This document shows positions 22,524 to 28,117 of a DNA stretch of 44,071 nucleotides, in pieces. The DNA lies in assembly GCA_903830625.1 (NCBI GenBank), contig CAIKUK010000021.1, positions 1-44,071 on the forward strand, in the 5' to 3' direction. Under the pieces are notes generated by a model that made no database searches, was not told where the DNA came from, and saw only the letters and a program-made list of their open reading frames with translations. The translations under genes were made by a program, and so were the position numbers. Position 1 is the first letter of the stretch. Each line of letters begins with the position of its first letter. Origin of the DNA: Candidatus Yanofskyibacteriota bacterium (lineage in GTDB: Bacteria > Patescibacteriota > Minisyncoccia > 2-02-FULL-40-12 > GWA2-44-9).

Positions 22524-22949
22524 AGTATTAAGGGGTAAGTAGTATGTATTATGGCAGACAAAATACAAAGCTTTACCGACCTCAACGCTTGGCAAAAAGG
22601 CCATACTCTTGCCATCAACGTCTATAAGCTCACTCGCGATTTTCCTAAAGATGAATTGTTTAGTTTAACGAGTCAATTGCGAAGAGCTGTGGTATCTATT
22701 ACGTCAAACATAGCCGAAGGATTTAGTAGGGGATTCCCTAAAGAAAAAATTCAGTTTTATACTATCGCGCTTGGTTCGCTGACTGAAGTTCAAAACCAAC
22801 TTTTGATTGCTCGTGATATTGGTTATATAAATAAAGATCAATTTCAAAAAATAGCAGAAGAAACTGTCGTGGTAAGCAAACTCATTAACGGATTAATTAA
22901 GAGCTTAAGAATTAGAACCCTTAATACTTAATACATATCCCATATCCCC
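22524..22949 (+). mobile_element. Repeat-bounded four-helix-bundle cassette
   Basis: A unit inserted between rpmE and prfA. The left arm (22524-22554: AGTATTAAGGGG, TATGTATTATGG) and right arm (22918-22949: CCCTTAATACTTAATACATA, ATCCCC) are imperfect inverted copies of the repeat also found in the PMT gene. GGGG and TATGTATTA blocks pair across the ends. The ORF start lies in the left arm and its stop in the right arm; prfA begins directly after the right arm. Mobility is inferred. Confidence 0.6.
22551..22931 (+). CDS. Four-helix-bundle protein (S23/IVP family)
   Basis: 126 aa. Signature: FTDLNAWQKGHTLAINVYKLTRDFP, LTSQLRRAVVSITSNIAEGFSRG, FYTIALGSLTEVQNQLLIA. This is the TIGR02436 four-helix-bundle family first described from intervening sequences of 23S rRNA genes; biochemical function unknown. 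A second member lies at 39060. The gene splits the rpmE-prfA pair and is bounded by imperfect inverted repeats. Confidence 0.93.
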   Translation: MADKIQSFTDLNAWQKGHTLAINVYKLTRDFPKDELFSLTSQLRRAVVSITSNIAEGFSRGFPKEKIQFYTIALGSLTEVQNQLLIARDIGYINKDQFQKIAEETVVVSKLINGLIKSLRIRTLNT

Positions 22950-23768
22950 ATGTCTCCTGAATACGACTGGAAGCAGTGGCAGAACTATCAGCCTGACCAT
23001 GCGGACAAACCGAAACCGGATGGTCCTAAGCATGGTCATGAGGCCATTATTGAAATCCGGGCCGGGGCCGGAGGCGATGAAGCGGCTCTCTTTGCCGCTG
23101 AAATAGCGGGCATGTATAAGAAATACTCGGCTCTCAAGGGTTGGGGTTTTGAAGTCATTGATTCCAACATGAACTCGCTGGGCGGATACAAATCCGTCGT
23201 CTTTGAATTACACGGCTCGGATGCGTTTGAAAAAATGAAATATGAATCCGGCGTGCACCGGGTCCAACGAGTGCCGGATACTGAAAAGTCCGGCCGAGTC
23301 CACACTTCCACTATTACTGTGGCGGTCTTAGCTAAAGCGACTGAAAAAGAACTGGTTATCCGGCCCGATGAAATTGAAGTTAGTTTTTCACGCGCCGGCG
23401 GACCGGGCGGGCAGAACGTCAATAAAGTGGAAACGGCGGTTCGCATTTTACATAAACCATCAGGAATTGTGATTTCTTCCCGTTCCGAAAGAAGCCAGCA
23501 GGCCAACCGGGAAAAGGGGATGGAAGTTCTGCGTTCCAAACTCCTGGAAATTAAAAGATTGGAAGAAAGCGGCAATGTTTCCGATGAACGTCGCAAACAA
23601 GTCGGCACCGGCGACCGCTCCGAAAAAATACGAACTTACAATTTTCCTCAAGACCGTATTACCGATCACCGCATCAAAAAAAATTGGGGCAACATCAACA
23701 AGATACTCGAAGGCAATTTAGACCCCGTCTTTGACGCTTTGGCGGAAGGCATGAAAGTAGAAAAGTAA
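22950..23768 (+). CDS. prfA: Peptide chain release factor 1 lacking the N-terminal domain
   Basis: 272 aa compared with about 360 in typical bacteria. The protein begins just before [20 protein letters not shown], so domain 1 (about the first 100 residues, a helical region that contacts the L7/L12 stalk base) is missing. The stop-codon recognition loop [14 protein letters not shown] (PxT, here PDT) and catalytic GGQ ([10 protein letters not shown], near 152-154) are intact. UAG/UAA recognition is therefore likely retained. Start ATG 22950 follows directly after the repeat arm of the upstream cassette. The TAA stop lies inside a 29-bp inverted-repeat arm. The short N-terminus may be lineage-typical or caused by the cassette's insertion. 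Confidence 0.93.
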   Translation: MSPEYDWKQWQNYQPDHADKPKPDGPKHGHEAIIEIRAGAGGDEAALFAAEIAGMYKKYSALKGWGFEVIDSNMNSLGGYKSVVFELHGSDAFEKMKYESGVHRVQRVPDTEKSGRVHTSTITVAVLAKATEKELVIRPDEIEVSFSRAGGPGGQNVNKVETAVRILHKPSGIVISSRSERSQQANREKGMEVLRSKLLEIKRLEESGNVSDERRKQVGTGDRSEKIRTYNFPQDRITDHRIKKNWGNINKILEGNLDPVFDALAEGMKVEK

Positions 23769-23979
23769 AGCTGGACTGGATTTTTCTCAGGCTTCCGCTC
23801 GGACTATTTCTAGCCTCTTCTCCTCATTTCTTCGGCCAGCCGAAGCCACTCCTGTCAGGCCATGCGGACTTAGGCCGTTCCTGACATCCTCGGACTGGCA
23901 CCCGAAGAAATATCATCGAAGTAGCTGAAATAGTGGCCGATTGTGCAGATTGAGAAAAATCCAGTCCAGCTTTACTTTT
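23761..23979. repeat. 219-bp long-hairpin element with 29-bp perfect terminal inverted repeats
   Basis: Left arm 23761-23789 (AAAAGTAAAGCTGGACTGGA then TTTTTCTCA) is the exact complement of 23951-23979. Inner arms also pair: TTTCTTCGG with CCGAAGAAA, CTGTCAGG with CCTGACA, and CTATTTC with GAAATAG. The whole unit can fold into one long branched hairpin. The left arm carries the prfA stop codon and the right arm contributes the -35 region of the next promoter. Confidence 0.92.
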
Positions 23980-23999
23980 TAGTTGTATCGTTTTATAAT
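23971..23999 (+). promoter_or_regulatory. Promoter for gene at 24026
   Basis: TTTACT (23971-23976), 17-nt spacer, TATAAT (23994-23999). The -35 is in the right arm of the 219-bp element. Confidence 0.65.
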
Positions 24000-24025
24000 C
24001 TGTGCAGGTCTGGGAGGGCCGACAA

Positions 24026-24391
24026 ATGATTTCACACGACGTTGACCGTGACCGAATTCTAAGCCACTGTCTGTCATTGATAGAGGCAAAAGCGGCTGTC
24101 AAGAAGTATTCGGATGAACTTGGCGAAATGCAAGAACTTCTTTCCTCGCTTGTTCCGTCGCCGGAGTTACGGATGTTCCTCGATTCGTCCGATGTTTTCC
24201 TACGGCTTTTCCGGGATCTGATGGTCGAGGTTACATTCGGTGCAGCTCCAGACCGCAACGTTTTTGGTTTTTCAGAATCGGAAGCTCTCCAGAAATGCAA
24301 AGAGCTCAAAGCGGCATTGTCTGACCAAGTAAACCTGGACATTCATCCCTCTCCGAGCAAAATCACACTCGTCTTCAGACTGAGGCCATAG
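24026..24391 (+). CDS. Small soluble protein of unknown function
   Basis: 121 aa from ATG 24026, preceded by GGGAGGG 10 nt upstream; an earlier in-frame ATG-like start at 24002 would overlap the promoter start region. Predicted mainly helical N-terminal half (RDRILSHCLSLIEAKAAVKK, LGEMQELLSSL) and a C-terminal strand end KITLVFRLRP. It has its own promoter and terminator between prfA and rpsB. No family recognised; composition is somewhat different from the neighbouring translation genes. Confidence 0.65.
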   Translation: MISHDVDRDRILSHCLSLIEAKAAVKKYSDELGEMQELLSSLVPSPELRMFLDSSDVFLRLFRDLMVEVTFGAAPDRNVFGFSESEALQKCKELKAALSDQVNLDIHPSPSKITLVFRLRP

Positions 24392-24446
24392 CCTCGACAT
24401 CAGGCCTCGCACATTGTGCGGCCCTATGATGTCGGGGCCTTTTGTT
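24391..24446 (+). terminator. Branched rho-independent terminator
   Basis: GCCTCGACATCA (24391-24402) pairs with TGATGTCGGGGC (24427-24438), enclosing CGCAC-ATT-GTGCG, followed by CTTTTGTTTTTG. Confidence 0.85.
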
Positions 24447-24459
24447 TTTGAGCGGGGGC

Positions 24460-24487
24460 TTGATTAACCATTATAAATCCTGTATCA
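24460..24487 (+). promoter_or_regulatory. Promoter for rpsB
   Basis: TTGATT (24460-24465), 16-nt spacer, TATCAT (24482-24487). The ATG of rpsB at 24499 is 11 nt after the -10, so the leader is at most a few nucleotides. Confidence 0.6.
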
Positions 24488-24498
24488 TAGAAAAGCTC

Positions 24499-25197
24499 AT
24501 GGATACCATACAAGACAACCTTATTTCGTACGACGACATGCTCAAAGCGGGGGCTCATTTTGGGCGCAAAAAGACCGTCTATAACCCGAAAATGGCGCCG
24601 TATGTCTATACTGTCCGGGATGGTATTTGTATCATTGACCTTTTAAAAACTCAGACGGAATTGATAAATATGGTCAAATTCTTGAAGAAAACCGTTGAAA
24701 ACAGTGGGATGATACTTTTTGTCGGTCTAACTAAACAGTCATCAGGTGGCATCAAAGAACTGGCCCAAGCATTGAACATGCCCTATGTCATTGACCGTTG
24801 GATTGGCGGGACGCTAACGAACTTTAAAATCATTAATGACCGCGTCAAGAAACTTGAGGAAATGGAGAGCGGCTTAAAAACCGGCGCTTACGACAAGTAC
24901 ACCAAAAAAGAACGCTTGATGCTAACCCGCGAGATGAATAAAATGTCCACCCATTTTGAGGGTCTGAAGAAGCTGACCCGCATGCCGGACGTCGTTTTCG
25001 TATCATCTTTGAAAGAAAGCGCTTTACCTCTTCATGAAGCGAAAAAGATGAGCGTGACTTGTGTCGCTATCACCAATACCGATTCCAATCCCAAATCCGT
25101 AGATTATATCGTGCCCGCGAACGACCGCTCCAAGAAGTCGGTAGACCTCATTTTAGACGCACTCAAGCGAGAATTGACCGCCGTAGTTACCCAATAA
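24499..25197 (+). CDS. rpsB: 30S ribosomal protein S2
   Basis: 232 aa from ATG 24499 (MDTIQDNLISYDDM); an earlier in-frame ATG at 24442 is upstream of the promoter. Family motifs LKAGAHFGRKKTVYNPKMAPY, IIDLLKTQTEL, IDRWIGGTLTNFKII, PDVVFVSS, VAITNTDSNP and DYIVPANDRS. Near-normal length. Precedes tsf as in most bacteria. Confidence 0.96.
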   Translation: MDTIQDNLISYDDMLKAGAHFGRKKTVYNPKMAPYVYTVRDGICIIDLLKTQTELINMVKFLKKTVENSGMILFVGLTKQSSGGIKELAQALNMPYVIDRWIGGTLTNFKIINDRVKKLEEMESGLKTGAYDKYTKKERLMLTREMNKMSTHFEGLKKLTRMPDVVFVSSLKESALPLHEAKKMSVTCVAITNTDSNPKSVDYIVPANDRSKKSVDLILDALKRELTAVVTQ

Positions 25198-25198
25198 T

Positions 25199-25290
25199 TA
25201 GTTACTACAAATTACTAATCCTTACGAATATACGAATACAATCAGTTTCAGTAATTCGTACATTCGCTTTATTCGTAATTGGTAGGAGAA
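25199..25290. repeat. AT-rich intergenic palindromic repeat (second copy)
   Basis: ACTACAAATTACTAAT ... ACGAATATACGAATAC ... CAGTTTCAGTAATTCGTA ... CGTAATTGGTAGGAG. Inverted halves pair (AATTACTAAT with ATTCGTAATT-type arms). It matches 22208-22294 and ends in the tsf Shine-Dalgarno. Confidence 0.75.
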
Positions 25291-25293
25291 TTT

Positions 25294-25737
25294 ATGCTTG
25301 ATAAAATTAAATCATTGCGCGACGAAACCGGATTATCGGTGGCCGATATTAAAAAAGCTTTAACCGAAGCCGGAGGCGACATTGAAAAAACTCGCGCTTT
25401 ATTAGCCTCCCGAGGCGGGGATATTGCCGCTAAAAAAGCCGGGCGTGATTTGAAAGCCGGCATTGTGGATGCTTATATCCATAACAATAAGCTTTCTGGC
25501 TGCATGCTGGAATTGCTTTGTGAAACCGATTTTGTCAGCCGGGGAGAAGTCTTTCAGGCTTTGGCCCATGACCTGGCTCTCCATATCACGGCCATGAAAC
25601 CCCAGAACATCGAAGAGCTGATGGAGCAGATGTTCATCAAAAATCCCGAACAAACTATCCGCGATCTCATTACTTCGCACGTTGCCAAACTAGGTGAAAA
25701 TATCCAAGTTGGCCGATTCGAAGTGTTTCAGATATAA
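25294..25737 (+). CDS. tsf: Elongation factor Ts, very short form
   Basis: 147 aa from ATG 25294, with TAGGAGAA upstream as ribosome-binding site. UBA-like N-terminal domain IKSLRDETGLSVADIKKAL...GGDIEKTRALLASRG, then one core subdomain with ELLCETDFVSRGEVFQALAHDLALHI (the TDFV motif that touches EF-Tu), ending LITSHVAKLGENIQVGRF. The second core subdomain and coiled coil of longer EF-Ts are absent. Guanine-nucleotide exchange for EF-Tu should still be possible. Confidence 0.94.
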   Translation: MLDKIKSLRDETGLSVADIKKALTEAGGDIEKTRALLASRGGDIAAKKAGRDLKAGIVDAYIHNNKLSGCMLELLCETDFVSRGEVFQALAHDLALHITAMKPQNIEELMEQMFIKNPEQTIRDLITSHVAKLGENIQVGRFEVFQI

Positions 25738-25756
25738 GTTTTTGTTCAAGAGTGAA

Positions 25757-25814
25757 ACGATTGGGTAACAAAAAGTTACCCGCCAAAATTTTCCGAAGGA
25801 AAACTTAGGCGGGT
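25757..25814. repeat. Double hairpin with GCCTAA-TTTTC palindromic element
   Basis: GGGTAAC-AAAAA-GTTACCC is directly followed by CCCGCCAAAATTTTCC-GAA-GGAAAACTTAGGCGGG (25779-25813). The second hairpin matches the one inside the tRNA-Thr(GGT) group I intron (27620-27654). Confidence 0.88.
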
Positions 25815-25856
25815 GCGAAATTGTAACCACTCACTACATTCGCGGACAATTATCGC

Positions 25857-26471
25857 ATGTTTATTACTATTCCGCTTATCTTAATTGGCCTCTCTCTTGT
25901 CGGTATGGCCGTTATTATCCAACGAAAGATGCCGTATCTTCGGAAGCTTTCCCCTGAAGCCCATGAGGTCAGCGACAATATTCTTGAGGATTTTTTCCCC
26001 GAGCTAATCATATGGTTTAGCCAAATTCCATGGCACCAATACCGCCAAGTAAGCCTCCAAGAGCTTGAAAAAGGCCTTCGTCGCCTACGATTGGTATTTT
26101 TGAAGATAGACCACGCTTCGGCCCGCTTAATCCAAAAAGTACGCCACATAAACCATGCTGCCCATATTGAACACGCAGTATCAGTTCAGTCGGAAACTTC
26201 AATCGAGGCAATAGAGCCTGAAAAAACAGCTATGGTGGCTGAACCCGAACCGGAAGATTTGAAAGGCCAAGAACAGCAGCTCATTATTGAAATTGCTCAG
26301 AATCCAAAAAATGTAGTGCTTTATGAAACACTAGGGGATTTGTATTTGAAAATGGGCAATATTCAAGATGCCAAAGAAGCCTATGAAGCCGGATTGGGAT
26401 TTAATCCTGATAATCAAAACCTTGCTCGTAAGTATTCTAAATTACTAAAGAAGGACGAGGTTATAGTCTAA
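25857..26471 (+). CDS. Single-pass membrane protein with TPR domain
   Basis: 204 aa. N-terminal transmembrane helix (about 3-22), a basic amphipathic region (LEKGLRRLRLVFLKIDHASARLIQKVRH), an acidic linker, and at the C-terminus a TPR unit: NVVLYETLGDLYLKMGNIQDAKEAYEAGLGFNPDNQNL. Probably a membrane-linked assembly or scaffold factor. It lies upstream of the tRNA region. Confidence 0.8.
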   Translation: MFITIPLILIGLSLVGMAVIIQRKMPYLRKLSPEAHEVSDNILEDFFPELIIWFSQIPWHQYRQVSLQELEKGLRRLRLVFLKIDHASARLIQKVRHINHAAHIEHAVSVQSETSIEAIEPEKTAMVAEPEPEDLKGQEQQLIIEIAQNPKNVVLYETLGDLYLKMGNIQDAKEAYEAGLGFNPDNQNLARKYSKLLKKDEVIV

Positions 26472-26472
26472 A

Positions 26473-26540
26473 GCCGGCGTAGCTCAGTGGTACCCGCCCG
26501 AACGACTGAGATCGTTCAGTCGGGCGGGGAGCAACTATAT
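26473..26540 (+). pseudogene. Broken tRNA 5' half with palindromic insert
   Basis: GCCGGCGTAGCTCAGTGGTA (26473-26492) followed after a 36-bp palindrome by GAGCAACTATAT. Without the insert it reads as a tRNA acceptor strand, D-arm and start of the anticodon stem, closely matching the intact tRNA-Thr(TGT) 280 bp downstream (GCCGGTATAGCTCAATGGTAGAGCAAC). There is no 3' half. It and the intact gene flank the GIY-YIG gene as direct repeats. Confidence 0.8.
26493..26528. repeat. Palindromic element inside the tRNA fragment
   Basis: CCCGCCCGAACGACTGA, 2-nt centre, TCGTTCAGTCGGGCGGG. It interrupts the D-loop/D-stem junction exactly between GTGGTA and GAGC. Confidence 0.9.
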
Positions 26541-26780
26541 ATGTATACTGTCTATATATTGAAGGATAGAACCGGGAAACTGTATAAAGGGGCAACAAGT
26601 GATATTCAGAGGAGATTGCGTGAACATAGATTTGGAGAAGTAATCACAACAAGTAAAATGAGAGACCCTCGTCTGGTTTACAAAGAAGAATATACATCAT
26701 GGGGAGAAGCTCGAAAACGAGAGGTATATTTAAAATCAGCTGCAGGTCGTCGGTTTCTTAAAACTAAATTGCCGGTATAG
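26541..26780 (+). CDS. GIY-YIG endonuclease beside tRNA-Thr
   Basis: 79 aa from ATG 26541; an in-frame start further upstream would translate the tRNA fragment and palindrome. GIY-YIG elements: MYTVYILKD, LYKGATSD, IQRRLREH (catalytic Arg), ARKREVYLKSAAGRRFLK (Glu). Its stop codon TAG falls inside the first ten bases of the intact tRNA-Thr(TGT) gene. The gene lies exactly between two copies of the tRNA 5' half. It may be a homing-type nuclease specific for this tRNA gene; that is inference. Confidence 0.85.
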   Translation: MYTVYILKDRTGKLYKGATSDIQRRLREHRFGEVITTSKMRDPRLVYKEEYTSWGEARKREVYLKSAAGRRFLKTKLPV

Positions 26781-26845
26781 CTCAATGGTAGAGCAACGCA
26801 TTTGTAATGCGTAGGTTGTGGGTTCAAGTCCCTCTGCCGGCTCCA
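26771..26845 (+). tRNA. tRNA-Thr(TGT)
   Basis: Cloverleaf GCCGGTA / TGCCGGC acceptor, D-arm GCTC-GAGC, anticodon arm ACGCA-TTTGTAA-TGCGT with anticodon TGT, T-arm with TTCAAGT and one T-T mismatch. Discriminator T at 26842 and an encoded CCA (26843-26845), which the other tRNAs here lack. Its first ten bases overlap the end of the GIY-YIG gene. Confidence 0.93.
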
Positions 26846-26869
26846 GTGTGGTAGAATAGGGTAGGGAAT

Positions 26870-27151
26870 GGGGGTGTGGTGGAGTGGTCAATCACAACAG
26901 ACTGTCTTTAAAAGCAGCTTTTTGCCGAGAGGCAGATTGAAACTCTCTGGGATAACGGTGAAGGCTAAATCTTCAGCAAGACATGCGAACACCGTGGGAA
27001 CTTATCTTCAGTAAGATGAGAGCGCCGTAGAGACTAGATACCAGAGCATCCACAATATGGATGAAGATATAGTCCATGCCAGTACGAAAGTATTGGATAC
27101 ATGAAATCTGTCGGCCGTGTGCCTACGTAGGTTCGAATCCTACCGCCCCCA
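26870..27151 (+). tRNA. tRNA-Tyr(GTA) interrupted by a group I intron
   Basis: Exons 26870-26905 and 27104-27151. Acceptor GGGGGTG / CGCCCCC, D-stem GTG-CAC, and spliced anticodon arm ACAGA-CTGTAAA-TCTGT with anticodon GTA. It has the long variable arm (GGC-GCC stem) of bacterial class II tRNA-Tyr and a T-arm GTAGG-TTCGAAT-CCTAC. The intron lies between anticodon bases 35 and 36, so the tRNA cannot be read without splicing. Confidence 0.9.
26906..27103 (+). mobile_element. Group I intron in tRNA-Tyr (198 nt, no ORF)
   Basis: The 5' splice site follows U (ACUGU|) and the intron ends in G (ACAUG|), as in group I introns. Exon CUGU pairs with intron GCAG about 10 nt downstream, giving the conserved U-G wobble at the splice site (P1). 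P7 is GACTA (27032-27036) with TAGTC (27070-27074) in the typical AAGATATAGTCC context. Compact, resembling the small tRNA introns of cyanobacteria. Confidence 0.88.
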
Positions 27152-27206
27152 CCTTCGCTCGCCGTAGCGAGCTTCGGCGGGCAAAGCCCACAGGAGCTTG
27201 CGAAGG
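27152..27206. repeat. Palindromic element after tRNA-Tyr
   Basis: CCTTCGC ... GCGAAGG outer arms (27152-27158, 27200-27206) enclosing GAGCTTCGGCGGGCAAAGCC, the core of the family found in frame in fba, tgt and the DUF4258-like gene. It fills the gap between tRNA-Tyr and the next GIY-YIG gene. Confidence 0.75.
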
Positions 27207-27217
27207 AGAGAGCTTTT

Positions 27218-27454
27218 ATGTATTACGTTTATATTTTGATCTGTGCTGACAGGCTGTTTTATACTGGTTGTACAAATAATTTAACAAATAGGTTGCTTAG
27301 ACATCAACAAAGACAAGTTACTGCCACAGCAACCAGGCTTCCTGTTAGACTTGTAACATATATTGTTTTTCAAGATAGGTATAAAGCATACGATTTTGAA
27401 AAATATCTTAAATCCGGTTCAGGCCGTGCTTTTTTAAATAAACATTTAGTCTAG
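27218..27454 (+). CDS. GIY-YIG endonuclease between intron-bearing tRNAs
   Basis: 78 aa. MYYVYILICADRLFYTGCTN gives the GIY-YIG strands, NLTNRLLRHQQ the Arg helix, AYDFEKYLKSGSGRAFLNKHL the Glu helix and the characteristic tail. SD-like GGAGAG lies upstream. It is free-standing between the tRNA-Tyr and tRNA-Thr(GGT) genes, each of which has an ORF-less group I intron. It could serve as the homing nuclease for one or both introns in trans; family members of this size also exist without introns. Confidence 0.87.
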   Translation: MYYVYILICADRLFYTGCTNNLTNRLLRHQQRQVTATATRLPVRLVTYIVFQDRYKAYDFEKYLKSGSGRAFLNKHLV

Positions 27455-27563
27455 TACCTAAAGATTTAGAGAGTTGAAAAAAATGGGTTTTCGTGATTAA
27501 ATAAGTAGTCCCAGCTCCTTTCAATTATGCCGTTGTAGCTCAGTGGTAGAGCACCTCCATGGT

Positions 27564-27806
27564 AAATAATTGCCCGCAGAAAAGGTAACTTCTCTGTGAA
27601 TCCCGAATAACGGTTAAAGCCCGCCTAAGTTTTCTGAAAGAAAATTTAGGCGGGTAAGACCGTAGCGCTCTCGGATAAGTTTCTAAGCGTGCTTTAGCCG
27701 CTTAAGAATCTCTGTGGCGCTCGAACGACTGACAAGGGGTCCCGCCAGGGCGGGACAAGATACAGTCTAATCCTCATATAAGATTTTCAAAATTGAGGTA
27801 CTCATG
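27564..27806 (+). mobile_element. Group I intron in tRNA-Thr(GGT) with palindromic peripheral helices
   Basis: 243 nt, no ORF. Exon ends in U and intron in G (CTCATG|AAGG). P7 is GACTG (27727-27731) with CAGTC (27763-27767), next to AAGATACAGTC. The P8 position is a perfect palindrome GTCCCGCC-AG-GGCGGGAC (27739-27756). Another peripheral arm is the dispersed GCCTAA-TTTTC hairpin (27620-27654). Exon GGU pairs with intron GCC about 8 nt downstream with a terminal U-G pair. Confidence 0.85.
27620..27654. repeat. Dispersed palindrome inside the intron
   Basis: CCCGCCTAAGTTTTC-TGAAA-GAAAATTTAGGCGGG. It is nearly the same as 25779-25813 in the tsf-TPR intergenic gap, with both sides carrying the AAAAT/TTTAGGCGGG arm. 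Confidence 0.88.
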
Positions 27807-27852
27807 AAGGAGGGGGTCGTCAGTTCAATCCTGACCAACGGCTCAAGGTAAG

Positions 27853-27872
27853 CCTGCCTACCGGTAGACAGG
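27853..27872. repeat. Short palindrome CCTGCCTACCGGTAGACAGG
   Basis: Twenty bases with a perfect central CTACCGGTAG and CCTG/CAGG ends, in the gap between tRNA-Thr(GGT) and rpmG. The surrounding 27844-27952 also has GCGTAAGA / TCTTACG arms. Confidence 0.75.
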
Positions 27873-27952
27873 TAGTTAAATAATAATTGCGTAAGATTTT
27901 GGAGTATTTAAGTAGTTAAGTGCTGAAACTCTTACGTGGTTCAATACAATTT

Positions 27953-28117
27953 ATGCCACAGCCAAATCTGTTGCGTTTGAGGTGTACGGTTTGCAAAAGC
28001 GCGAACTACTATACCAGTAAGAATAAAAAGAAGGTTGAGCGGAAGATTGAACTTAAGAAATTTTGCAAAAGATGCAAAAAGCGAACTCCACATAAGGAGG
28101 CGCGGATGACCGGGTAG
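27953..28117 (+). CDS. rpmG: 50S ribosomal protein L33 (zinc form)
   Basis: 54 aa from ATG 27953 (MPQPNLLRLRC); an upstream in-frame ATG at 27920 lacks conservation. Zinc-ribbon pairs CTVC and CKRC, with YYTSKNKKKVERKIELKKFC typical of L33. The stop codon TAG is within the left arm of an inverted-repeat element, so the last residues (RMTG) may be element-derived. Confidence 0.94.
   Translation: MPQPNLLRLRCTVCKSANYYTSKNKKKVERKIELKKFCKRCKKRTPHKEARMTG

Larger units (their letters stand above)
27529..27843 (+). tRNA. tRNA-Thr(GGT) interrupted by a group I intron
   Basis: Exons 27529-27563 and 27807-27843. Acceptor GCCGTTG / CAACGGC, D-arm GCTC-GAGC, spliced anticodon arm CCTCC-ATGGTAA-GGAGG with anticodon GGT, T-arm GTCAG-TTCAATC-CTGAC, discriminator T, CCA not encoded. 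The intron follows anticodon base 36. Confidence 0.88.

Noticed and set aside
26870-27151. tRNA-Asp(GTC) reading of the interrupted tRNA
   Set aside because: GTC appears only if the intron is ignored; splicing gives GTA, and the long variable arm fits tRNA-Tyr, not Asp.
27455-27528. A further RNA gene between the GIY-YIG gene and tRNA-Thr(GGT)
   Set aside because: No cloverleaf, hairpin or promoter signal could be supported in this short gap.
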